Positions 8,001 through 17,908 of a stretch of 64,000 nt of DNA are shown here, piece by piece. The notes below the pieces were generated by a model. The model saw only the letters and a program-made list of their open reading frames with translations, searched no databases and was not told the origin of the DNA. Location: NCBI GenBank assembly GCA_023213315.1, contig JAKCPI010007836.1, forward strand, positions 1 through 64,000, given 5' to 3'. Each line of letters starts with the position of its first letter. The first letter of the stretch is position 1. This stretch comes from Euborellia annulipes. Its lineage: Eukaryota > Arthropoda > Insecta > Dermaptera > Anisolabididae. The position numbers and the translations under genes were made by a program.

Positions 8001-10181
8001 GGCCTCTTTTAATCCTTTAAACACATTTCAAATAAAATATTAATAATAAACACAAAAATAAGACCTACAGAATGATCACACACACAAAATGATTAAAATT
8101 TACAGAGGTTTGATTTGGTGATCTAGAATATATTGTAAAATATGGATATTAGGATAAGATTTAAACAGAACTCCTGTTAAAATATTTTATTATCTGAAGA
8201 GATAAAGTAACTGTTGTATTTAAACAATATGAAAGGAGCAGGCAGCAAGGCAATTTAGTCGAAATACGAAATAAAACTCTGTACTGGAAACAGTTTCGGC
8301 TTTAAATAGTTAAGGAAACTGTTACCTGTACAGTTTTATTTCTTTTTTCGTCTAATTACCTGGCTGCCCGCTCCTTTAATATGTATTTTATGATCTTACA
8401 TTGTTAGTAAAAGGATGATCAAAGAAACAGTAAACTAATGAAATAATAAGGAAGATTATTTAGAAGAAGGAAGTTATTTATTCATTATTTCATTTATTTA
8501 TCATTTGTTGTTTATAAAAAAATGTTGCCTAATTTGTTGTAATTGTTTTTGTAAGAGTTTCAAATTGAATGTATCTCATGAATGTAATTTATATTCCAGA
8601 CCCACGACAGGTGGCGAAACTGTGTGTCCCTTGTCTGAAAAAACTTTCCAATAAAGGATCTTATATACTAGCTGTGTTCAAAAAGAAACAGAACTTTTGC
8701 TGTATCCGCTTTATTGCTTATTGTACAGTGAGCGGCATAATTAAGTCCCCCCATTAAAATTATTTCACTATGGATAGCTAGAGCCTTAAGTATGTGGTAT
8801 ATGAGGAAATAATTTTAAATTTGAAAAGGTAAAATAAAATCATCTGTACCAGATTTTACGTTTTACCTTTTCGATCATTAAAATTATTTCACTATACACC
8901 ATCTAGCTATCAGGTTGGGACTTAATTGTGGCGCTCACTGTACAACATTTTAAGCATGTCCCCTCTATTGGCAATACACCGTTCCTATCGTTTCTTCCAT
9001 TTTTAGGAGGCTTCTCATCCTTATCTCCTATATGGATTGGAATCGACGTCCTTTCAACGTGTACGGCTATGATGCTGAAACGAAGGTGCTTATGAGGGAT
9101 GCTGTGATGAGGCCTGAATTGTGGGAAAACCAAAGTTGTGTTGGATTTTGCATCATGACAATGCTCCAGCTCAAGCGTCACTCCTTGTAGCTATCTAACA
9201 AAACACCAAATTCCCTTTGTGCTCCATCCACCGTATTCTCCCAGCAGACTTTTCCCAGTTTCCCAAACTGAAAAACACGTCGTTTCCAAACCATAAAGGA
9301 GTTATAGCGACGAGAAACCTGCGCGCCGTCCCACAAAATGTGTTCCAGGAGGCGTTCCGAAAATGGAAGAAACAATGGGAATAGGGTATTGCCAGTAGAG
9401 GGGACTATTTTGAAGGGGGCAGTGCTTAAAATGTTGTACAATAAACAAAAAAGCTGATACAGCAAAAGTTCGGTTTCTTTTTGTACACATCTCGTGTATA
9501 TATATATACAAACAGCTTGCTTCATGGAAGGAACCTTCATTATTTAATTAATTTAGTTTATTGTCATTGTATATATTCTCAAACTAGAGAGATTTTTTGG
9601 GAGTATATTTATTTTGATGAAGAATCAAGTGATGCTTGTCTCGAGAATCCCAAGCCTCTATATTTGTAGGCTTCGTTTGCATCAAGTCCAAGGCCAACAA
9701 AGGAGATCTGCAGATATAGGGGAATGTGATTTTTTGTTCAAGATGTCAAGTGTCCTGGTGCAAAATATGTCCCGAATCGGCTGGTGATTCGGGTGGCAAA
9801 AGGTCACTTGATTCTCCATAAAAAATAAATATACTAACAGAATATGACATGTTAATTGACACAATTGTTGAATATTAATATCTGATTCAAATAAACAGGT
9901 CTCGAAACTATTAAACTATATGAGTTATGTCTGTCTTGGAATGAGAGAAAATTTAGGTAAGAAAGAAGGAAAATAATATTTATATGGGAAAGAATGAAAA
10001 AATTTCTAATGCAATTAATAACTCAAAAGAGTGCGATGAAAATTATATTTCTATCAAAAATATAAATATATTTTAAACTACCTTTTTCACTTAATGCAGA
10101 ATCATACCAGCCACAAAATTGATTAGACTTATTCCATTCGCTCTCTCCATGTCTAACCATTATAATTCTATATTTTGACAT
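5090..10181 (-). CDS. Pgam: Phosphoglycerate mutase (2,3-BPG-dependent type)
   Basis: Four exons on the minus strand: 10082-10181, 7782-8014, 6589-6853, 5090-5256. Phases fit and the sum is 765 nt, 254 aa plus stop, the standard length of animal PGAM1/2. It interconverts 3- and 2-phosphoglycerate in glycolysis, in the cytosol. Seen: [10 protein letters not shown] with the phosphorylated histidine and RHGE box, [30 protein letters not shown] with the second active-site Arg/Glu, PPPPM and [20 protein letters not shown] with the second catalytic His, then [14 protein letters not shown] and [22 protein letters not shown]. Start is the only ATG in frame at the N-terminal domain edge. Introns hold a nested mariner, a foldback element and an interrupted SINE. 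Divergent from the next gene with about 820 bp between start codons. Confidence 0.97.
5285..5710 (+). repeat. tRNA-derived SINE split by a MITE
   Basis: In Pgam intron 3. The head keeps a B-box-like GGGTTCGCATCCC at about 5297. The body has the TTTATTTCAAATGAATTG / CAATTGAAATAAAT palindromic block and the tail CAGATGCCGAAAAAGACC. The two halves, 5285-5350 and 5628-5710, are separated by the MITE at 5351-5627. Confidence 0.75.
5351..5627. mobile_element. hAT-like MITE with G/C-run ends and 8-bp target duplication
   Basis: Ends CAAGGGCGGATCCAG and ATCCGCCCTTG; target duplication ATACCAAT at 5343-5350 and 5628-5635. Just inside each end is a long G or C homopolymer. The internal sequence is shared with 12232-12471. 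No coding capacity. It sits inside a SINE, so it is the younger insertion. Confidence 0.88.
5805..5843 (-). ncRNA. Hammerhead-ribozyme-like motif (left arm)
   Basis: AGCT, then CCGAGGA, then a GGCTT/AAGCC stem, then GAAACGTC, then AGCT. The flanking AGCT pair can form stem I. One core base differs from CTGANGA (T to C at the second position). Confidence 0.5.
6272..6311 (+). ncRNA. Hammerhead-ribozyme-like motif (right arm)
   Basis: Stem I AGCT/AGCT; core CCGAGGA 6276-6282; stem II GGCTTT gacc AAAGCC 6284-6299, perfect 6 bp; GAAA 6300-6303; CGTC to 6307. Same one-base core change as the left arm. Confidence 0.52.
6854..7781. other. Pgam intron 2
   Basis: Non-coding. About 7180-7560 has higher GC than its surroundings and overlapping short frames on both strands (7327-7598 +, 7320-7529 -) with no recognisable motif, probably an eroded transposon piece. 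About 7615-7700 holds TTTCTGAAACGG and TCCTCAGAG on the plus strand, reminiscent of the foldback family but without a full core. Confidence 0.35.
8232..8390. mobile_element. Small palindromic element in Pgam intron 1
   Basis: The arm with AAAGGAGCAGGCAGC near 8233 and the arm with GCTGCCCGCTCCTTTAAT near 8362 are inverted copies continuing inward through AATAAAACT/AGTTTTATT and CTGTAC/GTACAG. The GGCTGC-type edge is shared with other foldbacks in the window. Confidence 0.55.
8726..8940. mobile_element. Tc1/mariner-type MITE, TA target duplication
   Basis: Ends CAGTGAGCGGCATAATTAAG and CTTAATTGTGGCGCTCACTG, flanked by TA on both sides (8724-8725, 8941-8942). Removing it rejoins the mariner end TTGTACAACATTTT, so it inserted after that element. 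Confidence 0.85.
9142..9420 (+). pseudogene. Mariner transposase C-terminal fragment
   Basis: Reads [18 protein letters not shown] then a stop, then, with frame changes, [13 protein letters not shown] and [12 protein letters not shown], stop, [19 protein letters not shown] is the second catalytic Asp block of mariner (DD34D-type) transposases and the GDYFEG tail is also typical. Several stops: not functional. Confidence 0.87.
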
Positions 10182-11002
10182 TTTTAAAAATTTAAGAATT
10201 TTGTGAAAAAATGAATTTTTGCAAATTGAATCGAGTTAACCTTTCGAGTTTTGCCCGTCAAATGACCTTACTAACGACCTCCAACTTTCGAATAATTAAT
10301 TTACTAATTCCTAATTTTTCATAACAATTTAAAAAAATAAATTAATAAAAGTAATTTAATTAATATATAATATTAATAATAATAATCTAATCAATTGGAA
10401 AAAATAAATTAATTAAATAGTATAAGGACATTTTTGTTAAAATGAAAATAAATAATTTTTATTAATTTAAACGTTCCTTTATTATATAAAAACTCAATTT
10501 AATTTTTTTCCTGTCAATAATGATAATCTTAAAGCCAAGGGGCCCGGGTTCGGATCCCAGCTTCCACGCAATCCTATGAATATTTATTTAAATCATTTGG
10601 AAAAAATGGTATAAATAAATGTGCCTGGACCCCCACATATACCGTAAATAATAAATAATTAGTATCGTTAAAGTCTGAATGCGCCGAAAAAAAGAAAAAA
10701 AAAAATTTCCCTCTAATCTCTCAACAGAGATAAACTCCAAAAAACAGAATTTTAATTTTTTTTTAAGTCCCAGTCAATCTTCCCATCTCGATTTTTTGTT
10801 TTTATTATTCTTTAATAGAAATTTTCATATATTAAAAATTCAAATGATTTAATTTTTCTAAATATATTTTTTTAAAGGTTCTTGACACGGACTTTGATGC
10901 TAATATTAGCTTCAGGAATCAGCGCTTGTTTTGACAGATAAAATAACATGACATTTATATTTTAACCCTGATTTTAACTAATTATTTCTCCCTAATTTAA
11001 AA
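10182..11002. promoter_or_regulatory. Divergent intergenic region between Pgam and the PAAT-like gene
   Basis: 821 bp between two start codons facing away from each other, so both promoters must lie here. Very AT-rich. I see no clear TATA or initiator that I can assign. About 10530-10700 is a SINE copy (GGGTTCGGATCCC B-box-like head, TGCCTGGACCCCC linker, GCGCCGAAAAAAAG tail). Confidence 0.55.
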
Positions 11003-13095
11003 ATGAATAAAGATTATGAATTAAATAATTCATTAATTATAACACATAATTGGAACATAGAAAATGATAAAAATATCAAAGACTCTTTAACTTTTTCAAA
11101 AAAGTTTACACAAGAGTATGATTTTTTTATATTAAAAAATTAATTATAATAATATTAAATTATTTTTATTTTATTTTAGAAATGATTTAGAAGAAATAGT
11201 TAAACTTGAGACATGTGCGCATTTGACATGTCAAGAAAGTATGGACAACTCAAATTTAATATTGAATATAAAAATGAAAGATTTTTTTATATTTGGCATC
11301 ACAGTTGTTTCGGAGGTATATTTGATATTGTTTATAAACTATTAATACAAATATACAATCAATACGTTTTAATATTTAGGGAAGGATTATTGAATTATAC
11401 GGAAAAAACGAGGAATACCTTTCCACTCATCATGCCAATCTAATTGATGATTTCCAAGATATGCAAGTATATATTGCGAATTTTAAATTCACTAACTCTC
11501 TACCAGAATGCTCAATTAAGGTATTATTATATAATTTAAGCGTTTTATATCCTTTTGAAATGAAACAAGTATCCCAAGCAGTGCCGGATTGCCCATTAGG
11601 CGGAATAGACAATTTTTAGGGGCCCCGCAACATTAAAACTCCTTTTCAGCATCTGAGGCCCCGTTCATAATTTATTTTAATTGATAGGTTGCCAATTCAA
11701 TTGAAATGAATTTTTGTCGCGGATGCGAACCCACGACCATTGCTAAAAGTGGCAAGTATATATATATATATTATATAATCATTTTTGGGAAAGGGGGCAC
11801 GAACTAATTTTTGAAGATTTACCCTCTCCCCTTTATAAACATTTAAACATTTTAAAATTATTTTTTTTATTTTTATTTATTTTTTATTAAAATTAAGTTG
11901 CACATATATAGGCCTAATGTTTTATTCAACGGGAAATGCTCTATGAAAATGAATTTTTAAAATGTATATAAATTTTGAGTCCCTTGGAGACTTTTTGAAT
12001 ATTTCAGGAGAAGGGGGGGGGCCCGGGCCCCGAGATTTAGACTACCTAAGGGCCTCCTCTTCTTTAATCCGGCACTGATCCCAAGCCATTAGTTATTCTC
12101 TTTTTAAAAGTATTTTTAATGAAGCTTCTATTTTCTATAAAACAGAGGAATATTTTACCCCCTCGAATGTCTTTAAAAGGGTTATTTTTCCACAAGTCCC
12201 TTGGGGAAATTCAATAGACTGTATCTGGAAACAGTGGCGGATCCAGAGGTGTTTCTCGGGGGGTGGGGGGGGGGGTAATCTGGAGTGACTGGTCGCACAG
12301 CACACATTTTTTTTCTTAATTTCGTTAATTTAAAGGCGCATTCTGTACTTGTTTGCCAGAATATAAATACAAATCAAATTTTTAAGTATTAATTTTTAAA
12401 ATTTTACATTAAAAAATACATTATTTTTTTTCAAATCTCAGAGGGGTAATTACCCCCTTTACTCCCCCTTGTCTGGAAAGTGACTCAGTTTCTTTCCAAC
12501 TAAAAATAACCACTAGCAGAGTAAGCAGATTGAGACCTCGAATTCAAACCAGACTAATTATCACAACATCTACCAACCACTTGGAAAATAATATTTTTAA
12601 ATACAGTTTGCAGGTTTACGTCAAAAAAAATCACTTTGGTTATACGGTTTAAGAGTGTTCATTCAAGAGAACCTGAAGCCTGAAATAAATGGACTTAAGG
12701 CGTTTACAAAAAATGCAGAAGACTATATGAAATTGTTACAAAATGAAACAGCAAGCTCTTTAAGAGGCCAATCAAATCCTTTAGTTAAAGCTATGCTTAA
12801 AAGTTTTTTACCTAATAAAAATGAAAATGAAGATATTAAGGAAAATAAAAATATGGAACTTTTAATATTAAAGAAACTTAATTATATCGAACAACAAATT
12901 CGAGTAGATAATAATGAAATTAAAGAAAAATTAGCTAATATTGAACCTACATTAAAAAAATTAGAAATAATTACTTTAAAAATGGAAAATAAATTAAATA
13001 ATCTTGAGAAAAAAATTTTAAATTTAGAAATTAATGAAAAAGAAAGATTCGATTTATTAATAGAAGAAATTAAAAATAAAAATGAGAAAGAATAA
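11003..13095 (+). CDS. PAAT / C10orf88-like coiled-coil protein
   Basis: Exons 11003-11115, 11180-11315, 11380-11520, 12607-13095; GT-AG and phase hold throughout, 292 aa. N-terminal half is a compact beta-rich domain: ETCAHLTCQESMDNSNLIL, GRIIELYGKNEEYL, then across the last junction PECSIK-FAGLRQKKSLWLYGLRVFIQ. The C-terminal 100 residues are a Lys/Glu/Asn-rich coiled coil with heptads from about residue 210. The CSIK...LWLYGLRVF block resembles the animal ATPase PAAT family (human C10orf88), known to bind mitochondrial ABC transporters; this assignment is from memory of the fold signature and is moderate. Intron 3 (11521-12606) carries two hAT-like insertions. Confidence 0.62.
11579..12077. 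mobile_element. hAT-like element with 8-bp target duplication
   Basis: Ends CAGTGCCGGATT and AATCCGGCACTG; target duplication ATCCCAAG at 11571-11578 and 12078-12085. Followed inward by GGGGCCCC-rich stretches at both ends. A SINE fragment (minus strand, about 11645-11755, B box GGATGCGAACCCACG in plus reading) is nested within. No transposase frame. Confidence 0.88.
12232..12471. mobile_element. hAT-like MITE, relative of 5351-5627
   Basis: Target duplication TCTGGAAA at 12224-12231 and 12472-12479. Left end CAGTGGCGGATCCAG followed by a G run. The internal block GTGACTGGTCGCACAGCACAC and GCGCATTCTGTA is nearly the same as in the Pgam intron copy. Confidence 0.82.
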
Positions 13096-15221
13096 TTCTT
13101 AGTTAAAATGTTTGATTTAATTTTTTTTTTAACTCCTTTGTTTCCCATATATATATATATAAATACTTTTTTGTTCGGCATCTAAGCCTCACATTGTTCT
13201 GTGACTCACTTTTTGAGGAGAGAATCACGAATTGAGACACACAGTAGAGCAAATCTGCCCTAGACCTGAGCGAGCCCTTTTTTTCTTAGTCAAACAGTAT
13301 TGCAAAATTGCTCTGTGCATGGATAACTGTGATTTTTTTTTGTTCTCTGCTCAGTGTGTATTGTGTGACACATTTCAATGTACTTTTTAGTTTGGATTCC
13401 AACCTTGATTAGCTGAAGCTTTGATAAAATAAAGCCTCTTAATCCTCCCTGAATATTGAGACGTTTCAGTTCAAAAATCACAAAATACATGTACAGTAAG
13501 TAGTTTATTGCCCATCATTACTCTTTGAAATAAATTCAAACCCCTAAATCGCCTCTGTAGCCGAAAGGGTAAAAAAAAAAACTTTTGATGTTATTAATAC
13601 ACAGACAAGATTCATGTAGAGTGTGGGACGATATTAAGTCCCACCCATGCGTTTTCTACTTGTGATTATTTCATTGTTTTTTAAAAAATATATATATTTT
13701 TAATGGAAACTTTCCAATAAAGATTTTCTTTTTCTTTTATAAAAACAATGAAATAACCAGAAAACGCATGGGTGGGACTTAATATTGTCCCTCACTGTAA
13801 AGTAAGGACAAAGTCCCATCCCTTTTTCTACATGCGATTATTTTTATTTTTAATTGAAATTTTCCAATAAGCATTATCTTTTATAAAACAATGAAATAAT
13901 CACATGTAGAAAAGGTTCGACTTAATTTGTGAGAATTAAACGTTTCAATCTTAGTTAGCCACTGGTGACTTTTGAAACGTGATTCGAGTTCTATATGCTC
14001 CAAAGTACACGACTTTGTTTTCCTTTATTTTACATTTTTTTTACTAGCTTTCTATATTTGACTTTTTAAGTAAAATTAAGCTTGAAAGATTGGATAGTTT
14101 GAAAAAAACAAAATCATTCTATTGTAAAAACAATATATTATGAAAATTAGAAAAATAAATATATGAACAAAATACAAAAAAATGAATGAAATAATTTCAA
14201 ATATAATAACCGGATAAGAATGCCAACTCAATTTTATATATATTTATTTATATATTATTTATAAACTGTATTAATGGATTAAATGTGAAATATAATAAAT
14301 TATAATAAAAAAAAACTCTAAGTATTGGATTTGTGTGAAATGAACAGATGAATGTGAAGATAATTCAGACATATGCCACTGCCAACAATTAGGACAGCTT
14401 CTAACTTCACAAAATTCTCTGCAAAAAGCCACCTTTCTGATCGTAACCTGTTTTGTTTTAATATGCAAACATGATGAATTTAAAGTTTTTAAAAATAAAA
14501 AAATGTGAAATTCTTTTTTCAAGTATTAAAGCACGATAATAATATAAACAAAGTTGGTCGATGAACTTAGTTAAGTGATGAATGCATTGAATAGCATGTC
14601 AAAAAAGTTCAAAGATGAATTTAGTTTAGGGCCTTAATGATATAAAAAATGTGGGAAGGAATAATATGAGGCATTGCCCACAATTAAGAAATAAAAAGAT
14701 TAAATAAAATATTTGATATCGAATATCCCAGCAATAATGATAGAGAATTTATGATAATTTTAATTTATTATATTAGATTGAAATTCAAAAGTATATATAT
14801 AGTTTTTTATTTAAATTTTATAAAATGGACTTAGATGTTAAGAATAAGAATTAGTTGAAAAAATAAAACAGTTTAATTAGTATAATAAAAAATGAAAACT
14901 TTTTGGCAAATCCTAAGAGATCTTTTTATATAATAAATATAAATTTCATTTGTTTCGTCCAGATTAGAAAAATATTTTTTGCCAAAGTATTCAATAAAAT
15001 AACAAGAAAAAGCAAGTCCATTGGTTGCTTTAAAATTATAATCTCTTCTGACAAAACCAAGATTAGTCATAATAGGATAAAAATACGAAAAACGCTTGAA
15101 AAAATTGCACTATAGTTAAATTATTCTTATTCTTTAATGATAAAAATTATAAATTCTTTTTAAACATCAACTTCTCAACTTAATTATAATTATTTAAAAT
15201 GAAATATTGTTTTATTCTAAC
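13096..15221. other. Intergenic region with mariner-type MITEs and unassigned frames
   Basis: 13618-13799 and about 13800-13925 are palindromic MITEs with GGGACDATATTAAGTCCCACCC-type ends. 14271-14510 and 14873-15070 have minus-strand frames with protein-like stretches (see findings). The rest is AT-rich with no signal I can support. Confidence 0.5.
13618..13799. mobile_element. Palindromic mariner-type MITE
   Basis: Ends read ATTAAGTCCCACCCATGCG at the left and CGCATGGGTGGGACTTAAT then GTCCCTCACTGTA at the right. Related copies: 23965-24175 (best preserved, TA duplication), partial at about 24520-24735 and 27690-27760. Confidence 0.8.
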
Positions 15222-17908
15222 TTAATCTTCTTCTGATGAAGATTCCTCTTCTGATTTCATATCTTCTGGATCCCAAGCATGTAATTTTTGTCTCCATACT
15301 CTAATTATACCGTCCCAGGCTCGTCGAGAATACTTTTTTCTTTTTGGAGGAGTTTGAGGATGCTCTATTGTTCGTTCAGTTCTAAAAAAAAAAATAAGAT
15401 ATTTTTAATTAGATGGTAGGAATATCAATTTACCTTAAAGTCGTAAAGAGAAAAAATGGGACACTCGCGAGATCGTATCGTATCCATGGGCGTAAAAAAA
15501 ATGAGGATGGGGATTCGGCGACGGGGGGGGGTTTTTTTTTTTTTTTTTAAGGGGTTGGGGGTGGGGGGAGGGGGTGCGGGGTTGGGGGGGGGGGGGGGGG
15601 GAGATGAATTTTTTTTAAAGGGGTTTCCTTGGCATGAAGTAGGATCTTTAGAAGTTATAGTTTAATATTTCAATGAAAATGAAAAGGGGGCGATAGGTGT
15701 TAGTTAACCTCCAGCAAGGGGCGATGGGCCACAAAAGGTTGGGATCCACTGCTTTATACGATAAACGTTATTATGAATATATATATATATATATTGGAGT
15801 CCAGGCATTCTTATTTAAGCCCCAAGAAAAAGTGAAGTTAACAATAAGTAATCTCCTAAAAGTGTTTTAAAACCCTCTTCAAGGGCCTGATGGGACCGAG
15901 ACCCCGGCAAGATTACGTTTGCCCGGTTAATCTGAGGTTTCGGTAAAAAATTGATTTTCATTCATTTTCATCACATGTTTTCGTCTTCCCTAACTCGCTC
16001 ATTTTTATTTAATAGATCTCAAGCCTATGTAGTAGAAAATAGACTGGGAATCAAGCGAGTAAACGGGAACTCCTTCCCCCTCACTCTAAAAAAGCAATTT
16101 ATATAAAATAGATGTTATAATAAAATCCGCCGACCCCGCACCGCGGGATTAATAATGACGAGGACAGAAGAAGAAGATGTAATAATAAAATAATGTATGA
16201 TAATATATGTAATTTATAATACTAATGGGATAGGCCGGTTAATCCGAGTCTGGATAACAGGTTTTACTGTTATTTCACAAGTCAGGGGAGGGGGTACCTA
16301 ACTTAAATATACATTTTTTCTCTTTTGATAACACACAGACAGACAGGGCATTTTACGGGGCCCGTTTTTTTGACTCAGGCTATCTCCAAACATGTATTTC
16401 CATCAAAATCTCAGCCTCGATTTTTTGTCATGAATACAATAATTTATATTAACATATATATACATGATGATGGAGTCATGAAAAAAACAAGACGAATGCA
16501 GCCAAATATTATTTTATTTTAAATCTCGCCCTCACGGCTGACGTTTCGGCCCGAGGTCTAAGCCATCTTCAGAGCTGCATACATATACAATAAGAAAAGC
16601 ATACATTAAAATTAGCATTAAACACACCTCAATGCAATCACAATTAACAATATCTTTGATAACATACCCGGCTGGCAATAATTAAAATGTGTTGAAACTT
16701 GTAACAACAGCGACAACATTCAGCATGTGGTCCGCTCACAGCAAAGCGTAGAGAAATGATCAAAAGGAGGAAAAAAAAGGGAATTTATATTCACTCCTCC
16801 TTCGTCAATCTCCTAATCCTTATTGTATATGTATGCAGCTCTGAAGATGGCCTAGACCTCGGGCCGAAACGTCAGCCGTGAGGGCGAGATTTAAAATAAA
16901 ATAATATTTGGCTGCATTCGTCTTGTTTTTTTCATGACTCCATCATCATTAAGCCTACAGCCACATATCTTTTTCGATTGATATATATACATAAGAAAGA
17001 AAGTGAAAACTTACTTTGGTATGAGTTCAACATATCTTTGATATCCAAGAGTGTTTTTTCCATAGTCAATTTGTCGCTGTCTTCGTTGTAGAACCTCAGG
17101 GTCTGTTTCTTTTTCCTTTTCTGAATCATTTGAAACCGAAGAAAATGAACTTGCATTTGAACTGCCAGATCTACTTCTTTTTTCTCTAACATTAACAGAG
17201 ATATTGGTTCTTGTTCGTTTTCTTCCAAATGGAGAGGAAACATTATCTTGGGAATTATTGTCCTCTTCCTTTATTATCTCAACACTAAGTAAATCATCTC
17301 CAGAACCATCTAAGCTATCTATTTTATCCTCAAGTTCTTTTTTCGCTTTAAAATTTTCTTTATTAAATTCATTTTTTATTAAATTTTTTATTGATTCTGA
17401 TTTATTTACGTCTATTTTTTCTGCGTCAGGTTCATTTTCTATTTTTATATTTTTAATTGGTGTTGATAAACTAAATGATTGAACGTCATTTGCTTTGTCA
17501 GACGTCTCTGAATCAATTTTTATTTTTTTGGAATCGTTTAATTCCTTTTCTTGTAATTCTTCTTCTTCCATATAATCAATCCAAAGGCTGAAAAAAAAAT
17601 ATATTTATAATTATTTTAGATATTTGTGGAGATCAGAAAGGCAAGCTTGGCCGTTGAGAAAAGCTGGATGTTCCAAAAATTTGGGAATTAAAATAAAATT
17701 CTAACCATCGACCCTTGATTATGATTTTTAAGAGATTAGAAACGTGGAATTTAAATTTATACAGTATATATATATATAATAACGAAATGTTAAAATCTTT
17801 TTATTTTTTCTGTTTTAGTAAATTAATGTTATTAGTTTCCTTTTATTATCATTAAAAAAAAAATTAAGTTCTTACTCACCCTTCTGATTTTATAGTTAGA
17901 GAAGTCAT
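15222..17908 (-). CDS. Slbp: Histone RNA hairpin-binding protein (SLBP)
   Basis: Minus-strand exons 17880-17908, 17015-17587, 15222-15381; phases join exactly (253 aa). SLBP binds the 3' stem-loop of replication-dependent histone mRNAs and directs U7-dependent cleavage and translation. The N-terminal two thirds is acidic, Ser/Lys/Asp-rich and disordered. The RNA-binding domain starts [20 protein letters not shown], then [10 protein letters not shown], crosses the intron into [20 protein letters not shown], then [20 protein letters not shown]. The family TPNK motif reads TPPK, but the phosphorylated Thr is kept. After the domain only 16 acidic residues follow (EESSSEED). A poly(A) signal on the minus strand (TTTATT at 15211-15216) begins 5 bases after the stop, so the 3' UTR would be very short. 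Intron 2 (15382-17014) carries transposons. Confidence 0.95.
15520..16275. repeat. G-rich low complexity and pogo-like remnant in Slbp intron
   Basis: 15520-15605 is a G/T homopolymer mix. About 15797-15830 is a SINE scrap. About 15890-16275 shares GATCTCAAGCCTATGTAGTAG, CGGTTAATCYGAG and a GGATAGGCYGGTTAATCC end with 50210-50635, in opposite orientation; CGGTTAATCCGAG is typical of pogo/Tigger-type ends. Confidence 0.6.
16536..16576 (-). ncRNA. Hammerhead-ribozyme-like motif (left arm)
   Basis: Minus strand: GCAGCT, CTGAAGA (16566-16572), stem II GGC(T) / GGCC with a nine-base loop, GAAA, CGTC (to 16540), AGCCG. Core matches CTGANGA...GAAA. Stem I can pair AGCT with AGCC at three positions plus outer pairs. 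Confidence 0.62.
16835..16878 (+). ncRNA. Hammerhead-ribozyme-like motif (right arm)
   Basis: CTGAAGA 16841-16847; stem II GGCC 16849-16852 with GGCC 16862-16865; loop 16853-16861; GAAA 16866-16869; CGTC 16870-16873. GCAGCT before and AGCCGT after can form stem I. Stem III would be only A-C/G-U, too short alone, as in PLE hammerheads that are thought to act as dimers. Confidence 0.65.

Larger units (their letters stand above)
8672..9489 (+). mobile_element. Mariner-family remnant, interrupted by a MITE
   Basis: Matching inverted ends: TTCAAAAAGAAACAG at about 8677 and its complement CGGTTTCTTTTTGTA at about 9469, extending inward through CTTTTGCTGTAT and on to TTGTACAACATTTTAAGC and CCCCTCTA. 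The left end is broken by a 215-bp MITE at 8726-8940. Between the ends lies decayed transposase (9142-9420). Internal deletions make it much shorter than a full mariner. Confidence 0.83.
16464..16949. mobile_element. Foldback element with perfect-core hammerhead-like motifs in both arms
   Basis: In Slbp intron 2. Left arm 16464-16595 and right arm 16818-16949 are inverted copies of about 130 bp with few mismatches; the spacer is about 220 bp without coding capacity. Each arm runs: ATGATGATGGAGTCATG edge, GAATGCAGCCAAATATT, AATCTCGCCCTCACGG, hammerhead-like core, TATACAATAAG at the inner edge. Confidence 0.85.

Noticed and set aside
15456..15665. 69-codon plus-strand frame
   Set aside because: Made of G and T homopolymers (Gly/Phe runs).
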